64,000 nucleotides of DNA from Pseudomonas sp. Irchel 3E20 (lineage in GTDB: Bacteria; Pseudomonadota; Gammaproteobacteria; Pseudomonadales; Pseudomonadaceae): the NCBI RefSeq assembly GCF_900187645.1, contig NZ_FYEE01000006.1, positions 1 through 64,000 of the forward strand, read 5' to 3'. The notes below the pieces were generated by a model. It did no database searches. It was not told where the DNA came from and saw nothing but the letters and a program-made list of their open reading frames with translations. Position 1 is the stretch's first letter; every line of letters starts with the position of its first letter. The position numbers were made by a program, and so were the translations under genes. Shown here piece after piece: positions 25,908 through 35,723 of the stretch.

Positions 25908-27611
25908 ATGTCCCAAGAATTCGACTACATCATCATCGGTGCCGGCTCGGCCGGTAACACCCTGGCCACGCGCCTGACGGAAGACGAAGGCGTCACCGTC
26001 CTGCTGCTGGAGGCCGGTGGCCCCGACTATCGCTTCGACTTCCGCACCCAGATGCCGGCGGCCCTGGCGTTCCCGCTGCAAGGCCGGCGCTACAACTGGG
26101 CCTACGAGACCGACCCCGAGCCGCACATGAACGGGCGCCGCATGGAATGTGGCCGTGGCAAGGGCCTGGGCGGTTCGTCGCTCATCAACGGCATGTGCTA
26201 CATCCGCGGCAACGCCCTGGACTACGACGGCTGGGCGAAAAACCCGGGCCTGGAAGACTGGAGCTACCTGGATTGCCTGCCGTATTTCCGCAAAGCGGAA
26301 ACCCGCGACATCGGCCCCAACGACTACCACGGCGGCGAAGGCCCGGTCAGCGTGACCACGCCTAAACCGGGCAACAACCCGCTGTTCCACGCCATGGTCG
26401 AGGCCGGCGTGCAGGCCGGTTACCCGCGCACCGAAGACCTCAACGGCTACCAGCAGGAAGGTTTCGGCCCGATGGACCGCACCGTCACGCCCAACGGCCG
26501 GCGCGCCAGCACCGCCCGCGGCTACCTGGACACCGCCAAGAAACGCGACACCCTGACCATCGTCACCCACGCCCTGACCGACAAGATCCTGTTTGACGGC
26601 AAGCGCGCCACCGGCGTGCGCTACCTGGTGGGTTCGGCCGAGGAGCGCGTCGAAGCCCGCGCCCGCAAGGAAGTGCTGCTGTGCTCCGGCGCCATCGCCT
26701 CGCCGCAGATCCTCCAGCGCTCCGGTGTCGGCCCGGCGCAACTGCTGCAAAGCCTCGACATCCCGCTGGTCCACGACCTGCCAGGCGTCGGCGAAAACCT
26801 GCAGGACCACCTGGAGCTGTACCTGCAATACGCCTGCACCCAACCGGTGTCGCTGTACCCTTCGCTGCTCTGGTACAACCAACCGGCCATCGGCGCCGAA
26901 TGGCTGTTCAACGGCACCGGCATCGGCGCCAGCAACCAGTTCGAGGCCGGCGGGTTCATCCGCACCCGCCCGGACTTCGAGTGGCCGAACATCCAGTACC
27001 ACTTCCTGCCGGTGGCGATTAACTACAACGGCAGCAACGGCGTGAAGGAACACGGCTTCCAGGCGCACATGGGCTCCATGCGTTCGCCCAGCCGCGGGCG
27101 CATCCAGCTCACGTCCAAGAACCCACGCGACTACCCGAGCATCCTGTTCAACTACATGGCCAGCGAGCAGGACTGGCAAGAGTTTCGCGATGGCATCCGC
27201 CTGACCCGCGAAATCATGCAACAGCCCGCGCTGGACGCCTTCCGTGGCCGCGAAATCAGCCCCGGCATCGACGTGCAGACCGACGAGCAACTGGACACCT
27301 TCATCCGCGAACACGCCGAAACCGCGTTCCACCCTTCCTGCTCGTGCAAGATGGGCACCGACGAGATGGCCGTGGTCGATGGCGAAGGCCGTGTGCACGG
27401 TTTGCAGGCCCTGCGCGTAGTGGATGCCTCGATCATGCCGCTGATTACCACTGGTAACCTGAACGCGCCGACGATCATGATCGCCGAGAAAATCGCCGAC
27501 AAAATCCGCGGCCGCCAGCCCCTGCCACGCAGCACCGCCGCCTATTACGTGGCAGGCGACGCGCCGGTGCGCGGCAAGCCGTTGCGGGAAGTGAGCCGTA
27601 CCGCGCAGTAA
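25908..27611 (+). CDS. betA: Choline dehydrogenase BetA
   Basis: This 567-residue GMC-family flavoprotein is membrane-associated in relatives. The FAD-binding motif [17 protein letters not shown] is at the N-terminus. The GMC signature stretch [19 protein letters not shown] follows, and the catalytic histidine region [10 protein letters not shown] and [13 protein letters not shown] lie near the C-terminus. It oxidises choline to betaine aldehyde and can continue to betaine. GGAG precedes the ATG. Confidence 0.97.
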   Translation: MSQEFDYIIIGAGSAGNTLATRLTEDEGVTVLLLEAGGPDYRFDFRTQMPAALAFPLQGRRYNWAYETDPEPHMNGRRMECGRGKGLGGSSLINGMCYIRGNALDYDGWAKNPGLEDWSYLDCLPYFRKAETRDIGPNDYHGGEGPVSVTTPKPGNNPLFHAMVEAGVQAGYPRTEDLNGYQQEGFGPMDRTVTPNGRRASTARGYLDTAKKRDTLTIVTHALTDKILFDGKRATGVRYLVGSAEERVEARARKEVLLCSGAIASPQILQRSGVGPAQLLQSLDIPLVHDLPGVGENLQDHLELYLQYACTQPVSLYPSLLWYNQPAIGAEWLFNGTGIGASNQFEAGGFIRTRPDFEWPNIQYHFLPVAINYNGSNGVKEHGFQAHMGSMRSPSRGRIQLTSKNPRDYPSILFNYMASEQDWQEFRDGIRLTREIMQQPALDAFRGREISPGIDVQTDEQLDTFIREHAETAFHPSCSCKMGTDEMAVVDGEGRVHGLQALRVVDASIMPLITTGNLNAPTIMIAEKIADKIRGRQPLPRSTAAYYVAGDAPVRGKPLREVSRTAQ

Positions 27612-27622
27612 TTGCGTTGCGG

Positions 27623-27690
27623 CTATCGCGAGCGGGCTCGCCCCACAGGAATCTCCATTTCCTGGTGGGAGCGAGCCCGCTCGCGATAAG
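27623..27690. repeat. REPIN after betA
   Basis: CTATCGCGAGCGGGCTCGCCCCACAG and the inverted GGTGGGAGCGAGCCCGCTCGCGATAAGG are separated by about 16 bases. It lies at the 3' end of the bet operon. Confidence 0.85.
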
Positions 27691-27819
27691 GCCCACTCAA
27701 GCACTCGCCTAATTCCCACACCCCACCACCCTTGATCCCACAACCTCCCCCGGCCTACTCTAGGCCGCACACACGCTTCACCCCCGCCCCATCCAATACC
27801 CCCGCCACGAGGCTTTCTC

Positions 27820-28515
27820 ATGTTTGATGTCGTCTCTTCGAGCAAATGGCCCACCGGCTATCTCATCAACCCCAATGTCGAGCCCCTGGACCCGAAGTGG
27901 TTGAAAGAATTCAGCAAGATCCCCGCCGCGGCCGTCAGTGACTGCCTGGGCCGCAATGTCGGCGGCCTGGGCCTCAAAGCCTTCCACGGCAATGCGCCGA
28001 TGCTCGGCAGCGCCCTGACCGTGCGGGTGCGCCCCGGCGACAACCTGATGATCCTCAAGGCCATGCAAATGGCCCGCCCCGGTGACGTGCTCGTGATCGA
28101 CGGCAGCGCCGACCTGACCCGCGCCGTGTTCGGCGGCATCATGCGTGCCATGGCCCTCAAGGCCGGGATCGTCGGCGTGGTCATCAACGGCGCCCTGCGC
28201 GACCTCGACGAATGGCAGACCGGCGAACTACCGGCCTACGCCATCGGCGGCGTGCACCGTGGCCCAAGCACCGATGGCGGCGGCGAAATCAACGTACCGA
28301 TCTCTTGCGCCGGCATGCTGGTAGCACCGGGCGACTTGATGATCGGTGACGGCGATGGCGTAGTCGCCGCCGCCCGCGCCGAGTTGCCGGAGCTGCTGGT
28401 GCGCTGCCACGACCTGCTGGCCCGCGAACAGGCTACGCTTGCCGCTATCGAGGCTGGCACCCTGGACCCGGACCGCTTCGACGCCATCCTGCGCGCCAAG
28501 GGTTGCCCGGTCTGA
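27820..28515 (+). CDS. RraA / HMG-CHA aldolase family protein
   Basis: This 231-residue protein has the RraA-like core: DCLGRNV, GDNLMILKAM, then the signature DGSADLTRAVFGGIMRAMA with GVVINGALRDLDE. The arginine and aspartate of the last motif bind substrate and metal in the aldolase branch (4-carboxy-4-hydroxy-2-oxoadipate aldolase and oxaloacetate decarboxylase). I cannot tell the aldolase branch from the RNase E-inhibitor branch, though the length fits the enzyme branch. It is followed by a REP hairpin and a TldD/TldE pair. Confidence 0.82.
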   Translation: MFDVVSSSKWPTGYLINPNVEPLDPKWLKEFSKIPAAAVSDCLGRNVGGLGLKAFHGNAPMLGSALTVRVRPGDNLMILKAMQMARPGDVLVIDGSADLTRAVFGGIMRAMALKAGIVGVVINGALRDLDEWQTGELPAYAIGGVHRGPSTDGGGEINVPISCAGMLVAPGDLMIGDGDGVVAAARAELPELLVRCHDLLAREQATLAAIEAGTLDPDRFDAILRAKGCPV

Positions 28516-28526
28516 TGCTAAAAAGC

Positions 28527-28566
28527 ATCGCGGGCCAGCGCAGCGCAGCGCCGCTGGCCCGCGATA
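28527..28566. repeat. REP hairpin
   Basis: ATCGCGGGCCAGCG and CGCTGGCCCGCGAT form a 14-bp perfect stem around a short CAGCGCAG loop, between the RraA-like gene and tldD. Confidence 0.75.
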
Positions 28567-28602
28567 AGGCCCCCAAGGCCGCCAAAGCCCCAAGGAGGCC
28601 CC

Positions 28603-30045
28603 ATGTTCACCGCCCACCCTACTCTCAAAAAGCACTTCGCCGCCCTGCGCACCGGTGCCGAGTTCTTTTCCCTGCGCCATGTGTGCGAGGCCGGCCAGTA
28701 CCTGGCGGTGCGCAAGAACGTCGCCGCACCGCCGAGCCTGAGCCGCGATGAAGGCGCCATGCTCACCGCCCGGGTCAACGGCGTCGAAGCCTATGCCGCC
28801 ACCAACGACCTATCCCTGGCCGGGCTGCAAGCCGCCCTTGACCGTGCCGAGCACCAGGCCCGCGCCATCGCCGCCCATGCCTTGCTCGATTTGCGCCAGC
28901 AGGCGGTATCCAGTGAGCGCGCCGACTACCTGTCGCCCAACCTCGACCAGGCCTTTCCATCCCTCAAGGACTGCTACCAGGTGCTGGCCGACGAATCCGC
29001 CGCCGTGCCCCGCGACGAGCGCCTGGTGAGTTGGGAGGCGAGCCTGGGTATCCGCCACGTCGAGCAGATCTACCTCAACAGCGCCGGCGCCGAGTTGCGC
29101 CAGGCACAGCGTTTTATCTTCCCGGGCCTGGAAGTCACCGCCTATGACGGCAGCGACAGCCAGACCCGCACCCTGGGCCGCGAGAACTTCGGCCAGCAGG
29201 GCGGCGCCGAAGTGCTCGGCCGCGCCGGCCTGATCGGCGCCGCGCCGCGGATCGCCGACCAGGCCCTGCAACTGCTGCTCGCGCCCAACACCCCACACGG
29301 CCCGCGCGACCTGCTGCTGACCCCCGACCAGATGATCCTGCAAATCCACGAGTCCATCGGCCACCCGCTGGAGCTGGACCGCATCCTGGGCGACGAGCGC
29401 AACTACGCCGGCACCAGTTTCGTCAAAGCCGATGACTTCGGCACCCTGCAATATGGCTCCGCACTGCTCAATGTGACCTTCGACCCGCTGATCCCCGAGC
29501 AACTGGCCAGCTACCGCCATGACGACGATGGCACCCCGGCGCGCAAGGAATTCCTGATCCGCGCAGGGCGCCTGCTGCGGCCCATGGGCGGGGCGCTGTC
29601 GCAGTTTCGCGCTGGCCTCGACGGGGTGGCCAACAGCCGCGCCTGTAGCTGGAACCGTGCGCCCATCGACCGCATGGCCAACCTCAACATCGAGCCGGGC
29701 GAGCACTCCATGGCGCAACTGGTGGCGGGCATCGAGCGCGGCATTTTGATGTCGACCAACCGCTCCTGGTCCATCGACGACGCGCGCAATAAATTCCAGT
29801 TCGGTTGCGAATGGGGCCAATTGATCGAAAACGGCGAACTCAAGGGCGTGGTGAAAAACCCCAACTACCGGGGCGTTTCCGCGCAGTTCTGGCGCAACCT
29901 CAGCGCCGTGGGCGATGCCAGCACCCTCAAGGTGTTGGGCACGCCCAATTGCGGCAAAGGCGAGCCGAACCAGGTGATCCGCGTGGGCCATGCTTCGCCG
30001 GCCTGCGTGTTCAGCCAGGTGGATGTATTTGGAGGAGATGCCTGA
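28603..30045 (+). CDS. TldD-family metalloprotease
   Basis: This 480-residue protein has the TldD zinc motif HESIGH (H249, E250, H254) and a later cysteine segment FQFGCEWGQLIENGELKG that supplies a further ligand in this family. The protein works as a TldD/TldE heterodimer that cleaves unfolded or modified peptides. AAGGAGG precedes the ATG. Its stop overlaps the ATG of the partner gene. In Pseudomonas the housekeeping tldD/pmbA genes normally lie elsewhere, so this is probably a second pair; I therefore give no symbol. Confidence 0.87.
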   Translation: MFTAHPTLKKHFAALRTGAEFFSLRHVCEAGQYLAVRKNVAAPPSLSRDEGAMLTARVNGVEAYAATNDLSLAGLQAALDRAEHQARAIAAHALLDLRQQAVSSERADYLSPNLDQAFPSLKDCYQVLADESAAVPRDERLVSWEASLGIRHVEQIYLNSAGAELRQAQRFIFPGLEVTAYDGSDSQTRTLGRENFGQQGGAEVLGRAGLIGAAPRIADQALQLLLAPNTPHGPRDLLLTPDQMILQIHESIGHPLELDRILGDERNYAGTSFVKADDFGTLQYGSALLNVTFDPLIPEQLASYRHDDDGTPARKEFLIRAGRLLRPMGGALSQFRAGLDGVANSRACSWNRAPIDRMANLNIEPGEHSMAQLVAGIERGILMSTNRSWSIDDARNKFQFGCEWGQLIENGELKGVVKNPNYRGVSAQFWRNLSAVGDASTLKVLGTPNCGKGEPNQVIRVGHASPACVFSQVDVFGGDA

Positions 30046-31364
30046 TGGCCGAACAATTCAACCACCTGGTGACCTGGCTGCGCGGTGCCCTGCGCGAACC
30101 CGAGCAGTTCACCTTGAGCTACAGCGCCGAAACCTCGGCCTTCGTGCGGTTCAACCACGCCAAGGTGCGCCAGGCCGGGCAGGTACAGCAGGCCAGCGTA
30201 GGGCTGAAACTGATTGATGGCGGGCGCCACGCCGACCTGGAGATCACCCTGGCCGGTGACCCCGCCGTGGACCGCCAGCGCCTCGCCGAGGGCTTGCAGC
30301 AACTGCGCGAAACCTTGCCGCTGCTGGCGCCGGACCCGTACCTACTGCTCAACCACGACGGCTGGCACAGCCAAGCTGTGCAGGCGCAGCTGCTGCCGGA
30401 CGTCGGCCATGTGGTCGAGCAGATCAGCCGCGCCGCCGCTGGCCTGGATTTGGTCGGCATCTACGCCGCCGGGCCGGTCAGCCGTGGCTTCGCCAGTTCG
30501 GCGGGGGCCTTTGGCTGGCACGAGGCCAATAGCTTCAACTTCGATTTCAGCCTGTTCCACGCCAATGGCGAAGCGGTAAAGGCCAGTTACGCCGGCCACG
30601 CCTGGAGCGACGAGGCCTTCGCCCAGCGCTTTGCCCTGGCGCGCCAGCAACTGGACTACCTGGGCCGGCCCTTGCACGCCGTGGCGCCGGGCCAATACCG
30701 CGCTTACCTGGCGCCGGCGGCCATGGAAGAAATCATCGGCCTGCTGGCCTGGGGCGGTTTTTCCGCCCAGGCCATCGCCAGCAAAAGCAGCCCGTTGCAG
30801 CGCCTGTATGGCGGTGAGCAGGCGTTCAGCCCGCTGCTGAGCCTGGAAGAGAAGGTCAGCGGTTCCCTCAGCCCGGCATTTTCCGGCGAAGGCTACCCGC
30901 GCAGCGACCTGACCCTGATCCGCGCAGGCCTGGCCGAAGCGCAACTGGTCAGCTCGCGCAGCGCCGCCGAGTACGGCTTGAGCGCCAACGGCGCGGGCGG
31001 CGGTGAAAGCCCCGGTGCCCTGAGCATGGCCCCCGGCACCCTGGCCCAGGCTGATATCCTGGAGCAATTGGGCACCGGCCTGTACATCAGCAACCTGTGG
31101 TACTTGAACTACTCGGACCAACCGGCCGCACGCATGACCGGCATGACCCGCTTCGCCACGTTCTGGGTGGAAAACGGCCAGATCCAGGCGCCGGTCAGCA
31201 CCATGCGTTTTGACGACAGCGCCTACAGCCTGCTCGGCTCGCACCTGCTGGCGCTGACCCGCGAGCGCGAACTGCTGCTGTCGGCCAGCACCTACAGCCA
31301 GCGCCACACCGACTCGGCGCTGCTGCCGGGGGCACTGGTGAGCCGGTTGACGTTGACGCTGTAA
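30045..31364 (+). CDS. TldE/PmbA-family partner protein
   Basis: This 439-residue protein has the TldE architecture but no HExxxH motif, as expected of the non-catalytic partner that shapes the substrate tunnel. The C-terminal half has the GTGLYISNLWYLNYSDQPAARMTGMTRFATFWVENG segment typical of the family. The ATG overlaps the tldD stop (TGATG) and GGAGGAG precedes it, so the subunits are coupled. The substrate is unknown. Confidence 0.87.
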   Translation: MAEQFNHLVTWLRGALREPEQFTLSYSAETSAFVRFNHAKVRQAGQVQQASVGLKLIDGGRHADLEITLAGDPAVDRQRLAEGLQQLRETLPLLAPDPYLLLNHDGWHSQAVQAQLLPDVGHVVEQISRAAAGLDLVGIYAAGPVSRGFASSAGAFGWHEANSFNFDFSLFHANGEAVKASYAGHAWSDEAFAQRFALARQQLDYLGRPLHAVAPGQYRAYLAPAAMEEIIGLLAWGGFSAQAIASKSSPLQRLYGGEQAFSPLLSLEEKVSGSLSPAFSGEGYPRSDLTLIRAGLAEAQLVSSRSAAEYGLSANGAGGGESPGALSMAPGTLAQADILEQLGTGLYISNLWYLNYSDQPAARMTGMTRFATFWVENGQIQAPVSTMRFDDSAYSLLGSHLLALTRERELLLSASTYSQRHTDSALLPGALVSRLTLTL

Positions 31365-31391
31365 ACCACTATTTCCATGAAAGATCCGCAC

Positions 31392-31482
31392 GGTGGGCGC
31401 GAGCCAGCTCGCGATAGCAGCCTGCTAGTCGATCGCTTAGGTGGCTGACACTCCACTATCGCGAGCAGGCTCGCTCCCACAG
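31392..31482. repeat. REPIN after the TldD/TldE pair
   Basis: GTGGGCGCGAGCCAGCTCGCGATAGCAG pairs with the inverted CTATCGCGAGCAGGCTCGCTCCCACAGG. Confidence 0.85.
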
Positions 31483-31524
31483 GAGATTGGCGGCGCATCA
31501 CACTCCCGATAACAGCGAGGCCCC

Positions 31525-32952
31525 ATGCCCAACCGCCCAGCCCTTGATGCCACCACCGCCCGCTGGATCCCGTGGGTGGTGGCCATTGCGTTTTTCATGC
31601 AGTCCCTGGACGGCACCATCCTCAACACCGCGCTGCCGGCCATGGCCCGGGACTTGGCCGAAGACCCGCTGCGCATGCAGGGCGTCATCATCGCCTACAT
31701 GCTCACCGTGGCCCTGTTGATCCCGGCCTCGGGCTGGATCGCCGACCGCTTTGGCACCAAAAAGATTTTCTTCGGCGCCATCTTGCTGTTCAGCCTCGGC
31801 TCGTTGCTGTGCGCGCTGTCCAATAGCCTCGGCATGCTGATCGGCGCGCGGGTGGTGCAGGGCCTGGGCGGGGCGCTGATGTTGCCGGTCGGCAGGCTGG
31901 TGGTGCTGCGCGCCTACCCGCGCTCAGAGTTGGTGCGCATCATGGGCTTCATCACCATCCCCGGTTTGCTCGGGCCGTTACTTGGGCCCACCACGGGCGG
32001 CTGGATGGTGCAGTACCTGTCCTGGCACTGGATTTTCCTTATCAACCTGCCCGTGGGGCTGATCGGCTGCTACGCGGTGTGGCGCTTTATCCCGGACCTG
32101 CGCGGCAGCGAACGCACCCGCTTCGACGGCTTCGGCTTTTTGCTGTTTGGTGCTGCCATGGTGCTTATCACCATCGCCATGGAAGGCCTGGGGGAACTGC
32201 ACCTGCCCCACCTGCGGGTGATGCTGTTGCTGTTCGCCGGCCTGGCGTGCCTGGCGGCGTACTGGCTGCGGGCCGGGCACGTGGACACGCCGCTGTTCGC
32301 CCCGGCGCTGTTCAAAACCCGCACCTTCGCCGTGGGCATCCTGGGCAACCTGTTCGCACGCCTGGGCAGCGGCGCACTGCCGTTTTTGGTGCCGCTGTTG
32401 CTGCAAATAGCCCTGGGCTACTCGCCGTCCCAGGCGGGGATGAGCATGCTGCCCCTGGCCGCCGCCGCGATGCTGGCCAAGTCCGTGGCACGGCCGTTGA
32501 TCGAGCGCCTGGGCTACCGCGTGGTGCTCACCGGCAACACCCTGGCCCTGGGCCTGATGCTGGCGAGCATGGGCCTGGTGAGTGAGCAAACGCCTTACTG
32601 GCTGTTGCTCCTGCAACTGGCGGTGCTGGGGGCGATCAACTCGCTGCAATTCACCGCGATGAACACCGTGACCCTGATCGACCTCGACGACGCCAGCGCC
32701 AGCAGCGGCAACAGCCTGTTGTCGGTAGTGGCGCAATTGGCCCTGAGCCTGGGCGTGGCTTGCGCCGGGGCGCTGCTGGGCGGCTTTACCGGGCAAAGTG
32801 GCAGCGGTGAAGTCAGCACCGTGCTCGGCGCGTTCCAGTTGACCTTCCTCACCGTCGGCGTGATGGCCATGCTCGCGGCAGCGATATTCCTGCAACTCTC
32901 GCCGACGGACGGAAAACGCGCCCGGCCGGCTCAGGAGCACATAGAGCATTAG
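31525..32952 (+). CDS. MFS multidrug exporter of the DHA2 (14-segment, EmrB/MdtD-like) family
   Basis: This 475-residue inner-membrane protein begins WIPWVVAIAFFMQSLDGTILNTALPAMA, the DHA2 motif C-like opening. Motif A GWIADRFGTKK lies in the first cytoplasmic loop and GARVVQGLGGALMLPVGRLVV follows. It probably exports drugs or metabolites by proton antiport. It stands alone without a membrane-fusion partner, which fits MdtD rather than EmrAB. GCGAGG precedes the ATG. Confidence 0.85.
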   Translation: MPNRPALDATTARWIPWVVAIAFFMQSLDGTILNTALPAMARDLAEDPLRMQGVIIAYMLTVALLIPASGWIADRFGTKKIFFGAILLFSLGSLLCALSNSLGMLIGARVVQGLGGALMLPVGRLVVLRAYPRSELVRIMGFITIPGLLGPLLGPTTGGWMVQYLSWHWIFLINLPVGLIGCYAVWRFIPDLRGSERTRFDGFGFLLFGAAMVLITIAMEGLGELHLPHLRVMLLLFAGLACLAAYWLRAGHVDTPLFAPALFKTRTFAVGILGNLFARLGSGALPFLVPLLLQIALGYSPSQAGMSMLPLAAAAMLAKSVARPLIERLGYRVVLTGNTLALGLMLASMGLVSEQTPYWLLLLQLAVLGAINSLQFTAMNTVTLIDLDDASASSGNSLLSVVAQLALSLGVACAGALLGGFTGQSGSGEVSTVLGAFQLTFLTVGVMAMLAAAIFLQLSPTDGKRARPAQEHIEH

Positions 32953-33081
32953 CAGCAGCGGCAAGGGGTGAGCTTGTCGCTCAGTGCTTGCGGCTGCCCC
33001 CTCTCCCCTCGTCAGGAATATGCGAGAAGTTCGCGGGGGGGCTGTTACACTGCGCGACATTTTGTTTTGCAGGCCCGTCCC

Positions 33082-34467
33082 GTGACCACCATCGCCACCG
33101 CTTTTAATACTTTGCCGCTGTCCGCCGCCATGCTGGCTAACCTCGACTCCCTCGGTTATGCCCAGATGACGCCGATCCAGGCGCAGAGCTTGCCGGTGAT
33201 CCTCAAAGGGATGGACCTGATTGCCCAGGCCAAGACCGGCAGCGGCAAAACCGCCGCTTTTGGTATCGGCCTGTTGAACGCGATCAACCCGCGCTTTTTC
33301 GGCTGCCAGGCCCTGGTGATCTGCCCGACCCGCGAGTTGGCCGACCAGGTGGCCAAGGAAATCCGCCGTTTGGCCCGCGCCGAAGACAACATCAAGGTCC
33401 TGACCCTGTGCGGCGGCGTGTCGTTCGGCCCGCAGATCGCCTCGCTGGAGCATGGCGCGCACATCATTGTCGGCACGCCGGGGCGCATCCAGCAGCACCT
33501 GCGCAAGGGTTCGCTGGTGCTCCACGGCCTCAATAAGCTGATCCTCGATGAAGCCGACCGCATGCTCGACATGGGTTTCTACGACTCCATCGAAGAAATC
33601 ATCGCCCAATGCCCGGAGCGCCGGCAGACCCTGCTGTTCTCCGCCACTTACCCGGTGGGCATCAAGCAGTTGGCCTCCAAGTTCATGCGCGACCCGCAGC
33701 AAGTGAAGGCCGAAGCGTTCCACGACGACAGCCAGATCGAACAGCGCTTCTACGAAATCTCCCCCGAGGAGCGCATGGACGCGGTGGTGCGGGTGCTGGC
33801 GCATTTCCGCCCGGTGTCCACCGTGGCGTTCTGCTTCACCAAGCAGCAAGTGCAGGAAACCGTCGACCACCTGAGCGCCAAGGGCATCAGCGCCGTCGGC
33901 CTGCACGGCGACCTGGAGCAGCGTGACCGCGACCAGGTCCTGGCGATGTTCGCCAACCGCAGCACCTCGGTGCTGGTGGCCACCGACGTCGCGGCCCGCG
34001 GCCTGGACATCGATGCCCTGGACATGGTCATTAACGTTGAGCTGGCCCGCGACTCGGAAATCCACATCCACCGCGTTGGCCGTACCGGCCGCGCCGGCGA
34101 AAAAGGCATCGCCATCAGCCTGGTGGCACCGTCCGAAGCGCACCGCGCCCAGGCCATCGAGCAGTTGCAAAAAGCCCCCCTGAGCTGGGACCAACTGGAC
34201 AACCTGCCGTCCCAGGGCGGCGCACCGCTGCTGCCGCAGATGAGCACCCTGTGCATTGGCGCCGGGCGCAAGGACAAAGTCCGCCCCGGCGACATCCTCG
34301 GCGCCCTGACCGGCGACGCGGGCATCCCCGGCGCCCAGGTCGGCAAAATCGCGATCTTCGACTTCCAGGCCTTCGTCGCCGTGGAACGCGGCATCGCCAA
34401 ACAGGCCCTGCAACGCCTCAACGACGGCAAGATCAAGGGCCGCTCGTTGCGCGTGCGCATCTTGTAA
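33082..34467 (+). CDS. dbpA: ATP-dependent RNA helicase DbpA
   Basis: This 461-residue DEAD-box helicase has the Q motif MTPIQAQS, Walker A AKTGSGKT, PTRELADQ, DEAD, SAT, HRVGRTGRAG and ATDVAARGLDI. A C-terminal RNA-binding domain of about 75 residues (MSTLCIGAGRKDKVRPGDILGAL, ending GRSLRVRIL) follows, as in DbpA, which recognises hairpin 92 of 23S rRNA during large-subunit assembly. I assign a GTG start at 33082, where homology to DbpA begins (MTTIATAFNTLPLS). The longer frame from 32968 does not resemble the family. Confidence 0.94.
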   Translation: MTTIATAFNTLPLSAAMLANLDSLGYAQMTPIQAQSLPVILKGMDLIAQAKTGSGKTAAFGIGLLNAINPRFFGCQALVICPTRELADQVAKEIRRLARAEDNIKVLTLCGGVSFGPQIASLEHGAHIIVGTPGRIQQHLRKGSLVLHGLNKLILDEADRMLDMGFYDSIEEIIAQCPERRQTLLFSATYPVGIKQLASKFMRDPQQVKAEAFHDDSQIEQRFYEISPEERMDAVVRVLAHFRPVSTVAFCFTKQQVQETVDHLSAKGISAVGLHGDLEQRDRDQVLAMFANRSTSVLVATDVAARGLDIDALDMVINVELARDSEIHIHRVGRTGRAGEKGIAISLVAPSEAHRAQAIEQLQKAPLSWDQLDNLPSQGGAPLLPQMSTLCIGAGRKDKVRPGDILGALTGDAGIPGAQVGKIAIFDFQAFVAVERGIAKQALQRLNDGKIKGRSLRVRIL

Positions 34468-34483
34468 TAGCAAAACCCCTTCC

Positions 34484-34508
34484 CTGTGGGAGCACGCCCG
34501 CTGCCACA
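34484..34508. repeat. Degenerate REP element
   Basis: CCTGTGGGAGCACGCCCGCTGCCACAG is a half-size REP hairpin between dbpA and the flavoprotein gene. Confidence 0.5.
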
Positions 34509-34544
34509 GTCAGGTTTGTAGTCAGACACCAAGAGGACACCGCT

Positions 34545-35723
34545 TTGCGCTCTACCCAAGTCGTCATCATCGGCGCTGGCGCCGCAGGCCTGATGTGCGC
34601 GCTGACCGCCGCCGGGCGCGGGCGCGAGGTGCTGTTGCTGGACCACGCCAACAAGGCCGGCAAGAAGATCCTCATGTCCGGCGGCGGGCGTTGCAATTTC
34701 ACCAATATGTACACCGAGCCGGGCAATTTCCTGTCCCACAACGCGCACTTCTGCAAATCCGCCCTGGCGCGCTACACCCAATGGGATTTCATCGCCCTGG
34801 TGGCCAAGCACGGCGTGCCGTACCACGAGAAAAAACTCGGCCAACTGTTCTGCGACAACAAGGCCAGCGACATCCTCGCCATGCTCCTGGACGAATGCGA
34901 ACAGGCGGGCGTCAAGCTGCATCTGGACACGAGCATCGAGCAGATCGCAAAACTCGACGGCGGCTATCAACTCGCCACCACCCTGGGCGAGGTGCGCTGC
35001 CAATCCCTGGTGATCGCCACGGGCGGGCTGTCGATCCCCACCCTGGGCGCCACCGGTTTCGGCTACCAAGTGGCGCGCCAGTTCGGCCACGAACTGCTGC
35101 CGACCCGCGCCGGCCTGGTGCCGTTCACCATCACCGACCAACTCAAAGACCTGTGCGCCGAGCTGTCGGGCACTTCAGTCGATTGCCTGGTCAGCTGCAA
35201 CGAGCAGAGCTTTCGCGAAAATATCCTGTTCACCCACCGCGGCCTCAGCGGCCCGGCGATCTTGCAGATTTCCTCGTTCTGGCAACCGGGCGACTGCGTG
35301 GAAATCAACCTGCTGCCCGACCACGACGCGGCGCAGTGGCTCAACGAGCAACAGGCCCAACGCCCCAACAGCGAACTCAAGACCCTGCTGGGGGAGCTCT
35401 TCACCAAGAAAATGGCCAACCTGCTGGCCGACCACTGGTTCGTCTCCAAACCGATGAAGCAGTACACCCACGGCGAACTGGCGGCCATCGCCGAGAAACT
35501 GGCGAACTGGCGCCTGGCGCCGGCCGGCACCGAGGGCTACCGCACGGCGGAAGTGACCCTGGGCGGCGTGGACACCCGCGAAGTGTCGTCCAAGACCATG
35601 GAATCGCTGAAAAGCCCTGGCCTGTACTTTATCGGCGAAGTGCTGGACGTCACCGGCCACCTGGGCGGTTTCAACTTCCAGTGGGCGTGGGCCTCGGGGT
35701 ATGCGGCGGCGCAGTACGCCTGA
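34545..35723 (+). CDS. HI0933/YhiN-type NAD(P)/FAD flavoprotein
   Basis: This 392-residue protein has an N-terminal dinucleotide-binding motif VVIIGAGAAGLMCALTA. Family motifs are KKILMSGGGRCNFTN and, near the C-terminus, VTLGGVDTREVSSKTMESL and GEVLDVTGHLGGFNFQWAWASG. The reaction of this BaiN-like family is not settled; a related clostridial protein acts in bile-acid dehydroxylation. The likely start is the TTG at 34545, eight bases after GAGG, because no ATG is in place and the Rossmann motif starts at once. It may be co-transcribed with dbpA. Confidence 0.88.
   Translation: MRSTQVVIIGAGAAGLMCALTAAGRGREVLLLDHANKAGKKILMSGGGRCNFTNMYTEPGNFLSHNAHFCKSALARYTQWDFIALVAKHGVPYHEKKLGQLFCDNKASDILAMLLDECEQAGVKLHLDTSIEQIAKLDGGYQLATTLGEVRCQSLVIATGGLSIPTLGATGFGYQVARQFGHELLPTRAGLVPFTITDQLKDLCAELSGTSVDCLVSCNEQSFRENILFTHRGLSGPAILQISSFWQPGDCVEINLLPDHDAAQWLNEQQAQRPNSELKTLLGELFTKKMANLLADHWFVSKPMKQYTHGELAAIAEKLANWRLAPAGTEGYRTAEVTLGGVDTREVSSKTMESLKSPGLYFIGEVLDVTGHLGGFNFQWAWASGYAAAQYA

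Noticed and set aside
31978..34473. 831-codon minus-strand frame across the MFS gene and dbpA
   Set aside because: It spans two convincing plus-strand genes and has no recognisable motif.
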